Notes: a model not told the origin generated them from the sequence alone. 10,984 nucleotides of DNA from Deltaproteobacteria bacterium (GCA_017990795.1 JAGNNG010000020.1:1-10984); one strand, 5' to 3'; shown: positions 1 through 8,166, numbered from the stretch's first letter. A program made the numbers and translations.

Positions 1-1
1 C

Positions 2-1051
2 TCCACCAGCCGCGTCGAGCTAAAGCAGCTTGGCGATCTGCGCTACATCTACACGCCCGGGGTGGCTCGCGTCGCCCGCGCGATTGCCGAGGAGCCAAGC
101 CGTGCCTGGGACTACACCAGCCTAAGTCGCTCGGTCGGTATCTTCACCAACGGGTCGCGCGTGCTGGGGCTGGGCAATATTGGCCCGCTGGCAAGCCTGC
201 CGGTGATGGAAGGCAAAGCGGTGCTGTACGACAAGTTTGCCGGGCTGTCGGCGACACCGATCTTGGTCGACACCCTCAACGCCGATGAGTTTATCGAGAC
301 CGTCATCCGCATCAGCAAGAGCTTTGGCGGCATTCACCTGGAAGACATCCGCATCCCCGAGTGCTTCAAGATCGAAAACGAGCTGAAGCGCCGCCTGAAC
401 AAGCCGGTCATGCACGACGACCAGCACGGCACCGCGATCGTCACTTTGGCCGCGATCATCAACGCCTGTCGCATCACCGGGCTGCAGCTAAAGCAGTCCA
501 AGATGGGTCAGGTCGGGCTCGGCGCGGCGGGTAGCGCAATTGCGCGCTTGGCGCTGGCCTATGGCGTCGGGCAGGTGCTGGTGACCGACCGCTCGCCCGA
601 AGCAATGGCGCCACTTATCGAGGCTGGCGCTGTCGCATCTGATCTAGATTCTATCCTTCGCGAAGCGGATGTCGTGGTCTGCACCACCGGCAAAGTGGGC
701 CTCATCAAGCCCGAGCAAGTGCGTCCCGGTCAGGTCATCTTTGCGCTCTCCAACCCCTACCCAGAGATCGATCCCGATGTCGCGCGGGCCGCTGGTGCTG
801 CTTATGCCGCCGACGGTGCATCCATCAACAATGCGCTGGCGTTTCCGGGCATTTTCAAAGGCGCTCTTTTAACCCGCAGCCGCACCATTGCGCCGCAGAT
901 GTTCGTCGCTGCCGCCGAGGCCATTGCCCGCTGCGCGCCAGAAGGCGAAGTGGTGCCATCGCAGCTTGACCCCGGTGTCCATAACGCGGTGTGCGAAGCC
1001 GTGGCCCAGTGCGCGCGTGAGCTTGGGCTAGAAAACACCGCCGTGCTGTAA
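2..1051 (+). CDS. Malic enzyme (NAD(P)-dependent malate dehydrogenase, decarboxylating), 5'-truncated
   Basis: Oxidatively decarboxylates malate to pyruvate and CO2 with reduction of NAD or NADP in the cytoplasm. The frame is open from base 2, so the true start lies upstream; 349 codons are visible before the TAA. The first visible residues contain YTPGVA, which carries the catalytic tyrosine of the family. Next come LGLGNIGP and PVMEGKAVLYDKFAG, which includes a conserved lysine. IHLEDI and HDDQHGTA hold the acidic metal ligands. A Rossmann stretch (GLGAAGSAIARL) follows, then FALSNPYPEIDP and NNALAFPGIFKGAL near the end. The protein stops soon after the NAD-binding domain, so it is the short bacterial form without a C-terminal phosphotransacetylase domain. 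An N-terminal extension such as an ACT domain cannot be judged. Cofactor preference is not readable from sequence. The next gene is about 145 bases away and functionally unrelated. Confidence 0.95.
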   Translation, partial: STSRVELKQLGDLRYIYTPGVARVARAIAEEPSRAWDYTSLSRSVGIFTNGSRVLGLGNIGPLASLPVMEGKAVLYDKFAGLSATPILVDTLNADEFIETVIRISKSFGGIHLEDIRIPECFKIENELKRRLNKPVMHDDQHGTAIVTLAAIINACRITGLQLKQSKMGQVGLGAAGSAIARLALAYGVGQVLVTDRSPEAMAPLIEAGAVASDLDSILREADVVVCTTGKVGLIKPEQVRPGQVIFALSNPYPEIDPDVARAAGAAYAADGASINNALAFPGIFKGALLTRSRTIAPQMFVAAAEAIARCAPEGEVVPSQLDPGVHNAVCEAVAQCARELGLENTAVL

Positions 1052-1158
1052 CGACCAGCGCTCCGTCCAGTCCAGCGTCTCGATCCTCACGCCCAAATCA
1101 GGCAGACAAGTCCAGCCCCGCAGTAGCCACCCACCGCCGCACCGAAGCCACACAGCTA

Positions 1159-1188
1159 TTGCTCTACAGCGGAGCTTTGTTCTACGGT
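1159..1188 (+). promoter_or_regulatory. Possible promoter of the peroxidase gene (leaderless)
   Basis: TTGCTC (1159-1164) and TACGGT (1183-1188) are separated by 18 bases. Each matches only three of six consensus positions. The -10-like box ends 7 bases before the ATG at 1196, so transcription would begin at or next to the start codon. The similar layout before the genes at 6390 and 7274 is the main reason to list it. Confidence 0.25.
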
Positions 1189-1195
1189 GCGCGCC

Positions 1196-2440
1196 ATGAA
1201 TTACGATCAACATCCATCGCAACTTCCGTCGCTGATTGGCTTTCACGGTACGCTCTCGCGGCGACTGCTCGCGCTGCTTGCTAGCGGCGTCGTCCTGGCT
1301 GGCTGCGGCGGCGATGCCAGCAGTCTTGCACCCAATTTACAGTGCCCCAAAGGCCTGCAAGCGGTGTGGATTAATGCCGCTGCAGGCACGGCTGAGTGTG
1401 TCGCACCGCTACCACTTGCCGACGGCAGTCAGCCCAAGACCGGTCTACAACAAGCGTTTCCAGCCATGCTCCGGCCCGAGGGCAGCATCAGCTCTCCGGC
1501 GCGCATCGAGCTCGGACGACTGCTGTACTTTGACCCCGTGCTCTCGGGCGACAACAAGGTCGCCTGCGCTAGCTGCCATCATCCAGCGTATGGATTTGGC
1601 GATGGCCGCGCGGTCTCTACCGGAATTGGTGGGCAAAAAGGCGGACGCAGCGCACCGACGGTGTGGAACGCAGCCTTCGCGCGCGAACAGTTCTGGGATG
1701 GTCGCGTCAAGACCCTGGAAGATCAAGCCAAGGGACCGATCTCAAATCCGATCGAGATGAACCAAAATCCGCAGCAGCTTCTCGTCGAGCTGAAGGCGAT
1801 TCCAGAGTATGTGCGGCGCTTTGACGAAGCCTTTGGTGGCAATGGCGGTAGCGCTGTGACCATCGACAACCTGGCGGCTGCCATCGCTACGTTTGAGCGC
1901 ACCGTGATCTCGGCCAACTCGCCTTACGATCGCTATGCTGCCGGTGAGGCTTCGGCCCTGAGCGAGTCGGCACGACGAGGCCTGAACCTGTTCCGCTCGG
2001 TCAGCACGCGCTGCTTTGAGTGCCACGGCACGCCGCTGTTCGCCAATCCCGACTACAAAGTCTTGGGCATTCCCAGCCTGGCCAATAAGGCCATGCTGGA
2101 CAGTGACTTGGGCCGCGCCGCCGTCATTGCTGGCAAAGCCAACGAGCGCGCCTTCCGCGTACCGACGCTGCGCAACATCGCCAAGACCGCTCCGTACATG
2201 CACAACGGCGTGTTTAACACCCTGGAAGAGGTGCTTGACTTCTATGCTGGTGGTGGCGGCCTGGGACACGGATTCACCGTCGACAACATCGATGACAAGA
2301 TCCGAAAGTTTACGCTGACCAAGGACGAAAAGGCCGACCTGATCGCGTTCCTTAACGCGCTGACCGATGAGTCGCTGCTGCCCGAAGTACCCTCGCAGCT
2401 ACCATCCGGCTTGCCCGCGCCACAGGGCCCGCTGCCGTAA
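1196..2440 (+). CDS. Di-heme cytochrome c peroxidase / MauG-family lipoprotein
   Basis: A periplasm-facing di-heme c-type enzyme of the bacterial cytochrome c peroxidase/MauG superfamily. It probably either reduces H2O2 with electrons from a small c-type carrier or oxidises a partner protein. Numbering from the ATG at 1196 (414 aa): basic segment RR, hydrophobic stretch, and lipobox LAGC with Cys37 as the lipidated residue. The first heme motif CASCH is at 124-128, FWDGR follows, and the second heme motif CFECH is at 273-277. PYMHNG carries Met335, the usual candidate axial ligand, followed by TLEEVLDFY. Both heme sites are intact and the length is normal. A GTG at 1187 in frame would add three residues and lies 12 bases after a GGAG, but it overlaps the -10-like box, so I prefer 1196. 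It is followed after 70 bases by a second lipoprotein gene and then a TonB receptor, which suggests a joint envelope role. Substrate is unknown. Confidence 0.9.
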   Translation: MNYDQHPSQLPSLIGFHGTLSRRLLALLASGVVLAGCGGDASSLAPNLQCPKGLQAVWINAAAGTAECVAPLPLADGSQPKTGLQQAFPAMLRPEGSISSPARIELGRLLYFDPVLSGDNKVACASCHHPAYGFGDGRAVSTGIGGQKGGRSAPTVWNAAFAREQFWDGRVKTLEDQAKGPISNPIEMNQNPQQLLVELKAIPEYVRRFDEAFGGNGGSAVTIDNLAAAIATFERTVISANSPYDRYAAGEASALSESARRGLNLFRSVSTRCFECHGTPLFANPDYKVLGIPSLANKAMLDSDLGRAAVIAGKANERAFRVPTLRNIAKTAPYMHNGVFNTLEEVLDFYAGGGGLGHGFTVDNIDDKIRKFTLTKDEKADLIAFLNALTDESLLPEVPSQLPSGLPAPQGPLP

Positions 2441-2452
2441 CCCGCATCGCTC

Positions 2453-2479
2453 TCGCAGGCGGACCCGCTGGCCCTGCGA
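2453..2479 (+). other. Intercistronic hairpin
   Basis: TCGCAGG (2453-2459) pairs perfectly with CCTGCGA (2473-2479) across a 13-base GC-rich loop. It lies between the peroxidase stop and the Shine-Dalgarno of the beta-helix gene. No T-run follows (ACTTTC only), so it is more likely an RNA processing, stability or partial attenuation element than a full terminator. Confidence 0.4.
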
Positions 2480-2510
2480 ACTTTCGCTATCGACTTAAGG
2501 AGCACAGACC

Positions 2511-3620
2511 ATGGCTTGTCGTTTCGCAATTCCTGCTGCATTCCTAGCGCTACCGCTGCTGTCGGTGGGCTGCGGAGATTACCCAGCGCTTCCAGACGTC
2601 ATCGTCCACAGCGGCCAGTCGATCCAGCAAGCGCTTGATCAGATGCCAGCCAGCGTCGACAGCTGGCTCATCAAGGTCCGACCCGGCGTCTACAAAGAGA
2701 CGTTGTCAGTGGATCGACTGGGCGTGACGCTGATGGGCGAAGTTACCGGAACGGGTCCGGAAGATCGACCTGTGCTCGACGGAAGCCTTGATGGCGGCAA
2801 GCTGCGCAAAGATGCGGTAATCGTCAGCGGCCCGCACTTTACGATGTCGGGCTTTACCGTCCGCAGCTACTCGGGCAACGGCGTCACCACCACCAAGACG
2901 CATCACCTGACGCTGCGCGATCTGCAGATGGACAACACGGGCCGCTATGGCCTCTACCCCGTCGAGTCCGAGGACATCCTGATCGAAGACTGCGTCGCCA
3001 GCAACATCAGCGATGCCGGCATCTACGTCGGTCAGAGCAAGCGCGCGACCGTGCGCCGCAACAAGGTCTTTGCCAACGTCGCTGGCCTTGAAATCGAAAA
3101 CACCGTCGAGGCACTGGTCGAAGAAAACGAGGCCTACGACAACACCACCGGCCTGCTCGCCTTCGTGCTGCCCAACAACCCCAGCAAGGTCGGCAAGGAC
3201 TGCACGTTCCGCAACAACAAGATCCACGACAACAACCACGTCAACTTTGGCGATCCAACCGCGATCGTGTCCAAGCTGTCGCCGGGCATCGGCGTCTTTA
3301 TCATGGCCGCCGACAACACCGTCGTGCAGAACAACGACATCCGCAACAACAACTCGCTGGGCCTGGGCATCGTCGGTCTGGGACTGCTGCTCGGTGACAC
3401 CAAGGGCCTAGATGTTGAGCCCAACTCCGACACCACCCAGGTCCGCAACAATACTTACACCAGCAACGGCAAGCAGCCCGATGCGGTCTACAAGGCCTTT
3501 GGCTTCCCCGGCGGCGACATCCTGTGGGACGGCACTGGCGCCGGCAACTGCATCGACGAGTCACAAGACGACACGCTGGTGAAAGTCGCCGTCGCTGTCG
3601 CCCTTCCTCGCTGCAAATAG
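2511..3620 (+). CDS. Parallel beta-helix repeat lipoprotein
   Basis: An exported, lipid-anchored right-handed beta-helix protein of 369 aa. AAGGAG at 2497-2502, 8 bases before the ATG, fixes the start. A short hydrophobic signal ends in SVGC, with Cys21 as the lipidation site. Residues 30-75 begin the helix (SIQQALDQM, KVRPGVYKETL), as in DUF1565/NosD-like proteins. From about 100 to 320 there are repeated short strands with N-rich turns: DAGIYVGQS, NVAGLEIENT, NNKIHDNN and NNDIRNNN. From memory this agrees with the TIGR03805 'parallel beta-helix domain-containing' family, which is often paired with a di-heme c-type cytochrome lipoprotein (TIGR03806). The upstream gene here is also a di-heme lipoprotein, though of the peroxidase type. 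Four cysteines beyond the lipobox (161, 231, 347, 368) could form disulfides. No catalytic residues of pectate lyases are evident, so substrate and activity are unknown. It may be a binding scaffold or partner protein for the peroxidase. Confidence 0.85.
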   Translation: MACRFAIPAAFLALPLLSVGCGDYPALPDVIVHSGQSIQQALDQMPASVDSWLIKVRPGVYKETLSVDRLGVTLMGEVTGTGPEDRPVLDGSLDGGKLRKDAVIVSGPHFTMSGFTVRSYSGNGVTTTKTHHLTLRDLQMDNTGRYGLYPVESEDILIEDCVASNISDAGIYVGQSKRATVRRNKVFANVAGLEIENTVEALVEENEAYDNTTGLLAFVLPNNPSKVGKDCTFRNNKIHDNNHVNFGDPTAIVSKLSPGIGVFIMAADNTVVQNNDIRNNNSLGLGIVGLGLLLGDTKGLDVEPNSDTTQVRNNTYTSNGKQPDAVYKAFGFPGGDILWDGTGAGNCIDESQDDTLVKVAVAVALPRCK

Positions 3621-3637
3621 CCGGTCCCGAAACGGTC

Positions 3638-6097
3638 ATGAACACGACGCCAGCTCTGCTGTTTGGAGTAGCGGCAGCACTTGCACTGCAGAGCCCGGCG
3701 TCGGCCCAATCGTCCGCAACGAACCCTCCATCTTCGCTCTCAGAAGTCGCGCCAGCCACGACGACCGCCGCATCGAGCCCACAGCCGGCGGCACTGCTTG
3801 GAACGCTGCGCGAACAAGGCACGCGCGAGCCACTCGCTGGCATCAAGATCGCGGTTGAGCTTAAGACCGCAGCCAGCGCCGAAGCGTCGTCGAAAACCAG
3901 CCCACAAGACGCAGTCACGGTGGAGAGCGATGCCGATGGCCACTTTTCGGTCCCGGCACTGACGGCAGGAACCTATCAGCTAAAGCTAAAAGGCCCTCGC
4001 ATTGTCACCACCGTGCTCACCGAGCAGCTGAGCGACAAGCGCCTGCAGGTGGTCTACTACGTCGCCACCCGCCCGAGCCCATTTGAAGCCGTCATCCGCG
4101 CTGCGCCGGTCCGCCGCGAGCTCGTCGAGACCACGCTCTCAGCGGCTGAGATCAAGCGCTCTCCCGGGGGTCAAAACGATGCCATCCGCGCCGTTCAAAA
4201 CTTGCCCGGTGTCGCCCGCGCGCCCTTTGGCACCGGTCAGCTGGTGGTGTGGGGCTCGGCGCCTACCGATACGCGGGTCTACGCCGACGGGGTCCTTATC
4301 CCGCGCGTCTATCACTTCGGCGGCCTGCGCTCGACGATAAACTCTGAGTTTGTTGAGCAGCTGACGTTCCGACCCGGTGCCTACGGCGCCGACTTTGGCC
4401 GCGGCCTGGGCGGCGTCATCGATGTCACCACCCGCCGCCCCAAGAGCGACCGCCTGCACGGCTCAGCGACCTTGGACCTTATCGACGGCTCGCTAACGCT
4501 TGAAGGCCCCGTCACCAAGAAGTTGCACGTTGCCGCAGCGGCGCGGCTGTCCTGGGTGTCAGTGTTCCTGCCGATCTTTAACAGCAGCAAGACCCAGCTG
4601 CTGCCGTTTTACTGGGACTACCAGCTGTCGGCGCACTACCAAGCCAGCGAGCGCGACGACCTTGATGTCCTGATCTTTGGCGCCACCAGCAACGTCACCG
4701 CCAAAGTCGACGCCACCGACCCCAACGACGTCGTAAACATCGACAGCAAGTCCTACTTTGGCCGCGCTCGCATCCGCTACACCCATCGCTTCAGCAAAGA
4801 CACCGTGCTGTGGCTGATGCCGTCGCTGGGCGGAGACTCTTTTACCGTCGACAGCGGCGATCAGGGTTTGGCGGGGCAGGCGCTGCGACTCAAAGTGGTG
4901 CAGCTTGGCTACAACCTGCGCGCCGAGCTGCGCCAGAAGCTACTGCCATTTTTTGACTATGCCATCGGCGTCGACTTTGAAGGCGTGCGCGCGCGCGTCG
5001 AGACCGTCGCCCCCATCGGTCGCACCAGCGGTGAAGGTCAAGGCATCCCCGTCGGTGGCGGCGACATGATCCGCGACGCCGGCAAGAGCGAGAGCGGCTT
5101 TTTAGGCGATAGCTTCTTCTCTCACAGCTCGGGCCCGTCGGTGCGCGAGCTGTTGACGTATCACCTGCTGCAGACCGCGCCGTACTTGATTACGCGCTTT
5201 CGCTTTGCCGACGATCGCTTGGTGCTATCGCCGCAGCTTCGAATCTCAATCGACCACCTGCGCTTGCCTAGCGATGCGCAAGCCACCACGCCGACTCGGA
5301 CGCTGGCCTATGCCGAGCCTCGTCTGCAGCTGCGGGCGCAGCTAGTGCGCGACCGCTTGGCGCTTAAAGCCGGTCTGGGTCTGTACAGCCAGGCCCCGCA
5401 AGGCGCAGAGCTGTCCCCGCGCTTTGGCAACCCGCAGCTGCGCTGGCAACGCGGCACAACTTATGTTGTCGGCCTCGAGCTGGAGCTGCCGCACGGCCTG
5501 CACGCCGAGACGCAGGGCTTTTACAAAGATCTGCGCAGCCTGGTCGTGCAAGACGAGATCAGCGCTTACAACAACGACGGCCTCGGTCGCGTCTACGGCG
5601 GTGAACTGCTGATCCGCCAGCCGCTGTGGCACAACCTAACCGGCTTTGTCGCCTACACCCTGTCCCGCAGCGAGCGTCGCGACAGCCTCGATCAGCCGTG
5701 GCGCGTGTACCGCTTCGATCAGACGCATATTCTGACGGTGCTGGCGACCTACAAGCTGCCGTGGGGACTGGATGTCGGGGCTCGCTTTCGCTACGTCACC
5801 GGCAATCCGACGACACTCAGCGCGGGCTCGATTCGCGACGCCAACTATCAGTTCTACGACTCTATCGACGGCGAGCTCTTGGGCTTTCGTCTGCCAGACT
5901 TTCATCAGCTCGACCTGCGCGTCGATAAGACCTTCACCATGAAGCGCTGGCGACTGGGGCTGTACCTGGAAGTGCAGAACGTCTACAACCGCAAAAATGC
6001 CGAGAGCCTGATCTACGGCGGACGGCAGCTGTACCAAGAAGGCCGCGTGACCGGCTTGCCGATCTTCCCAAACCTCGGGGTGCGCGGGGATTTCTAG
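3638..6097 (+). CDS. TonB-dependent outer-membrane receptor with N-terminal carboxypeptidase-regulatory-like domain
   Basis: An outer-membrane beta-barrel gate driven by TonB/ExbB/ExbD that imports a bound ligand into the periplasm. The open frame extends back to 3524, inside the preceding gene, but residues there are basic and unlike an export signal. The ATG at 3638 gives a clean signal peptide ending ASA (about residue 23), leaving 819 aa. Residues 52-118 match a carboxypeptidase-regulatory-like Ig fold (GTLREQGT, DADGHFSVPALTAGTYQL). EAVIRA at 150-155 is a possible TonB box. The plug follows at about 158-270, with AVQNLPGVAR, RVYADGVLIPRVYHFGG, FRPGAYGADFGRGLGG and IDVTTRRP. The rest is the barrel, ending in an aromatic residue (GDF), as expected for BAM-assembled proteins. 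The start lies 17 bases after the beta-helix stop with only a weak ribosome site, so translation is probably coupled. Ligand cannot be inferred from sequence; the di-heme and beta-helix neighbours hint at a metal or redox-related substrate, but this is inference. Confidence 0.9.
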   Translation: MNTTPALLFGVAAALALQSPASAQSSATNPPSSLSEVAPATTTAASSPQPAALLGTLREQGTREPLAGIKIAVELKTAASAEASSKTSPQDAVTVESDADGHFSVPALTAGTYQLKLKGPRIVTTVLTEQLSDKRLQVVYYVATRPSPFEAVIRAAPVRRELVETTLSAAEIKRSPGGQNDAIRAVQNLPGVARAPFGTGQLVVWGSAPTDTRVYADGVLIPRVYHFGGLRSTINSEFVEQLTFRPGAYGADFGRGLGGVIDVTTRRPKSDRLHGSATLDLIDGSLTLEGPVTKKLHVAAAARLSWVSVFLPIFNSSKTQLLPFYWDYQLSAHYQASERDDLDVLIFGATSNVTAKVDATDPNDVVNIDSKSYFGRARIRYTHRFSKDTVLWLMPSLGGDSFTVDSGDQGLAGQALRLKVVQLGYNLRAELRQKLLPFFDYAIGVDFEGVRARVETVAPIGRTSGEGQGIPVGGGDMIRDAGKSESGFLGDSFFSHSSGPSVRELLTYHLLQTAPYLITRFRFADDRLVLSPQLRISIDHLRLPSDAQATTPTRTLAYAEPRLQLRAQLVRDRLALKAGLGLYSQAPQGAELSPRFGNPQLRWQRGTTYVVGLELELPHGLHAETQGFYKDLRSLVVQDEISAYNNDGLGRVYGGELLIRQPLWHNLTGFVAYTLSRSERRDSLDQPWRVYRFDQTHILTVLATYKLPWGLDVGARFRYVTGNPTTLSAGSIRDANYQFYDSIDGELLGFRLPDFHQLDLRVDKTFTMKRWRLGLYLEVQNVYNRKNAESLIYGGRQLYQEGRVTGLPIFPNLGVRGDF

Positions 6098-6114
6098 GGG
6101 CTGGCGCGGCGGCC

Positions 6115-6151
6115 AATAAAAAAGCCACCCGGTGCTGTTGCCTGGGTGGCT
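6115..6151 (-). terminator. Rho-independent terminator for the tRNA-Gly gene
   Basis: Read on the - strand, an 8-bp stem (AGCCACCC/GGGTGGCT, + strand 6123-6130 with 6144-6151) is followed directly by TTTTTTATT. This is the classic layout for a transcript coming from the tRNA at 6178-6249. On the + strand no T-run follows the hairpin, so it is not a canonical terminator for the TonB receptor gene. Confidence 0.75.
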
Positions 6152-6177
6152 GCTACTACCAAACCTAACTTTTCAAG

Positions 6178-6249
<72 letters not shown>

Positions 6250-6337
6250 GAGTTTGCTGCCAAGGCGCGCTGCGTTGAGACGACACTTACCAAGCAAGCG
6301 AAGCCAGGATGTACTTTTTGGGTGGGGGTCCGTCAAT

Positions 6338-6379
6338 AAAAAAATCTGCAGCCAGCCAGGGCAGCCGACGTGGTACGCT
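6338..6379 (+). promoter_or_regulatory. Possible promoter of the TPR-protein gene
   Basis: TACGCT at 6374-6379 is a TAnnnT -10-like box ending 10 bases before the ATG at 6390. A run of seven A (6338-6344) sits where an UP element would be, about 40-50 bases before the expected start point. No recognisable -35 is present at 6351-6356, so the call is weak. Confidence 0.25.
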
Positions 6380-6389
6380 AAATGTTGGG

Positions 6390-7166
6390 ATGGCCGACAC
6401 TCTGCTCCCGACCGGAAGTGCTGATAGCCAAGGCCTTAGGCCGGGGTCCAAGCCGCGGACAGCAGCTGATACGCGTCAGACGACCAAGCTCTCGACGGTA
6501 TCTCGCAGTGCTAGCAAGTCCCGGATTGGCCTTGGCGGACTGTCACTGACCGTGCTGGTAGCGCTGGGTGGCGCGGCACTGGGCAGCTTGGGCTCACAGC
6601 TGGTGGCGCTGATTACCTCCAGCCAACACCGAGACGCAGCGGGGACCGGGGCCACCGAGAACGCCGGAGCAATGGCGAGCACGACCAGCAGCAGCGGTAC
6701 GGTCGGATTGCTCTCAAAGGCCCCCAGCGCCGCCGAGCGCTTCGTCGAGATCGAGCAGGCGCTGCAGAGCCGCGAGTTTACCACCGCGCTGCTGCTCGCC
6801 GAGGAAGGCCTACGCCTTTACCCCGGTGACACGCAGTTTAACGTGAAGCGCCAGCGCGCCGAGGAAGAGCTACAAAATCGCTTCCGCCTCCAGGCCTTCG
6901 AGCTGGCCGTCGAGCGCCAAAACTATCCGGCTGCTCTGGCTCTGTTTGAAGAGGTCAGCGCCGATTCATCGTACAAGACCAAGGCCACCGAAGCGCTGGC
7001 CCACGTCCGCACCAAGTACATCGAGACCCAGCTCACCATCGCGCAAAACGCCATGCAGCTATCGCAGTGCGCCGAAGCCCGCGCCTTTGCCCAAGAGGTC
7101 CTGGCGCAAGACAGCAGCAATCAGCAAGCCAAGATCATCGTCTCGGAGTGCGCAGCCAAGCAGTAG
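6390..7166 (+). CDS. Single-pass membrane protein with periplasmic TPR-like repeats
   Basis: I do not recognise a named family. From the ATG at 6390 the product has 258 aa. Residues 1-46 are polar and rich in S, T, K and R. Residues 47-75 form one transmembrane segment (LSLTVLVALGGAALGS). A low-complexity A/T/S/G linker follows. Residues 115-253 are helical and TPR-like (FVEIEQALQSREFTTALLLAE, then YPAALALFEEVS and CAEARAFAQEVLAQD at typical spacing). The repeats therefore probably lie in the periplasm and act in protein-protein contact. Two cysteines (227, 254) could form a disulfide there. An in-frame ATG at 6309 would add 27 residues, but it lies upstream of the -10-like box and has no spaced ribosome site. 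The start at 6390 also lacks a Shine-Dalgarno, fitting a very short leader. It is 107 bases from murI, which has its own promoter, so no functional link is implied. Confidence 0.7.
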   Translation: MADTLLPTGSADSQGLRPGSKPRTAADTRQTTKLSTVSRSASKSRIGLGGLSLTVLVALGGAALGSLGSQLVALITSSQHRDAAGTGATENAGAMASTTSSSGTVGLLSKAPSAAERFVEIEQALQSREFTTALLLAEEGLRLYPGDTQFNVKRQRAEEELQNRFRLQAFELAVERQNYPAALALFEEVSADSSYKTKATEALAHVRTKYIETQLTIAQNAMQLSQCAEARAFAQEVLAQDSSNQQAKIIVSECAAKQ

Positions 7167-7235
7167 CCGCGCACCCCGCCGTGGTGCAAATCCCTCTGCC
7201 TCCGCCCTACTAGCTCCACGACACCTGTGCCAGCC

Positions 7236-7266
7236 TTGACAAGCGCAGTGCCACTCGGGCTAGGCT
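7236..7266 (+). promoter_or_regulatory. Sigma70-type promoter of murI, leaderless
   Basis: A perfect TTGACA (7236-7241) and TAGGCT (7261-7266; four of six) are separated by 19 bases, slightly longer than ideal. The -10 box ends 7 bases before the GTG start at 7274, so the transcript would start at the initiation codon. Confidence 0.5.
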
Positions 7267-7273
7267 GCCGCCC

Positions 7274-8164
7274 GTGTCAAGTCTCGACCACTCCCAATCC
7301 CAGCGCTTGGTCCACCCTCGCGTGGCGCCCGCAGCCAGCCAAGCCATCGGCGTCTTTGACTCCGGCGTCGGTGGGCTAACGGTCGCCCGAGCAGTTCTGG
7401 CCCGCCTTCCGCAAGAGAACCTGATTTATCTTGGCGACACCGCGCGGGTCCCCTACGGCAGTCGCAGCGCAAGCACGGTGCTGCGTTACTCACGAAACGC
7501 TGCCAAGTTCCTGCTGCAGCATCAGGTCAAACTGATCCTGATTGCGTGCAACACCGCCTCTGCCGCAGCGCTGGATGTCCTGTCGACTGAGCTTCCTGTG
7601 TGCGTCCTTGGTACCGTCGAGCCAGGCGCCCAAGCCGCCGCCCAAGTCACCCGCAGCGGTGTTGTCGGCGTGATCGGCACTCTTGCCACGGTGCGCTCGC
7701 AAGCCTATGTGCGCGCGCTGCATGCGATCGATCCGAAGCTGACCATCCACAGCGCCGCCTGCCCGATGCTGGTGCCGCTGGTCGAGGAAGGCTGGACGGC
7801 CCCCGCCGACCCCATCACCGAGCTGGTCGTCCGTCGCTATCTGAGCGAGTTGCAGACGCGCGCGCCAGAGCTAGACACCCTCGTCCTTGGCTGCACGCAC
7901 TACCCACTGCTGGCGACGCAGATTGCGCGTATTTCGCTAGAGCTGTGGCAGCACCCGGTGCAGCTTGTGGACTCGGCGCAGGTGATGGCCGAGGCCGCTG
8001 CGCAGCGTCTTTCCGCCGCCGGACTCCTTCAAACCGCAGGCTCAGATGTGGCTGAGAGCGCCTCTCGCCTGCGCTGCTTTGTCACCGATGAAGCGCGAGT
8101 TGCCGAAGTGGGAGCGCGCTTTTTGGGCTATGACCTAGGCCGCATCGAAGTTGTTGATCTATAA
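7274..8164 (+). CDS. murI: Glutamate racemase
   Basis: Interconverts L- and D-glutamate in the cytoplasm, supplying D-glutamate for peptidoglycan precursors. Family motifs are complete in 296 aa. IGVFDSGVGGLTV carries Asp29 and Ser30, and YLGDTARVPYG lies at about 52-62. ACNTASAAAL holds the first catalytic cysteine, Cys92. LGCTHYPLL holds the second, Cys207. VDSAQ lies near the C terminus. The length is a little above the usual 260-285 because of about 24 residues before the first motif. The start is GTG at 7274, with no Shine-Dalgarno but a good -10 box 7 bases upstream. A second in-frame GTG at 7322 would give a protein closer to the family's normal N terminus and cannot be excluded. The gene precedes the microcompartment genes by 112 bases but has no known role in them. 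Confidence 0.95.
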   Translation: MSSLDHSQSQRLVHPRVAPAASQAIGVFDSGVGGLTVARAVLARLPQENLIYLGDTARVPYGSRSASTVLRYSRNAAKFLLQHQVKLILIACNTASAAALDVLSTELPVCVLGTVEPGAQAAAQVTRSGVVGVIGTLATVRSQAYVRALHAIDPKLTIHSAACPMLVPLVEEGWTAPADPITELVVRRYLSELQTRAPELDTLVLGCTHYPLLATQIARISLELWQHPVQLVDSAQVMAEAAAQRLSAAGLLQTAGSDVAESASRLRCFVTDEARVAEVGARFLGYDLGRIEVVDL

Positions 8165-8166
8165 AA

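Noticed and set aside
1742..2269. 175-codon - strand frame inside the peroxidase gene
   Set aside because: Antisense to conserved heme-binding coding sequence; no independent support.
1196..3620. Methanobactin MbnH/MbnP pair
   Set aside because: The di-heme enzyme and TonB receptor fit loosely, but the partner is a beta-helix protein, not MbnP, and no methanobactin precursor is visible.
3524..3637. Upstream extension of the TonB receptor frame (38 residues)
   Set aside because: It overlaps the beta-helix gene in another frame, is highly basic with no export signal, and the ATG at 3638 directly precedes a clean signal peptide.
3301..3918. 205-codon open frame on the - strand across the beta-helix/TonB junction
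   Set aside because: Low-complexity, Cys/Arg-rich shadow of GC-rich genes on the + strand, with no recognisable domain.
6334..6367. T-run on the - strand after a possible hairpin, read as a second terminator
   Set aside because: The potential stem is only about 4 bp and no - strand gene lies upstream; the A-run fits better as an AT-rich promoter element.
6309..6389. Earlier ATG for the TPR-like protein
   Set aside because: It has only an AGG directly against the ATG, lies upstream of the -10-like box, and the added residues look like non-coding sequence; not fully excluded.
7171..7187. Hairpin GCACC/GGTGC after the TPR gene as a terminator
   Set aside because: Only 5 bp with no T-run.
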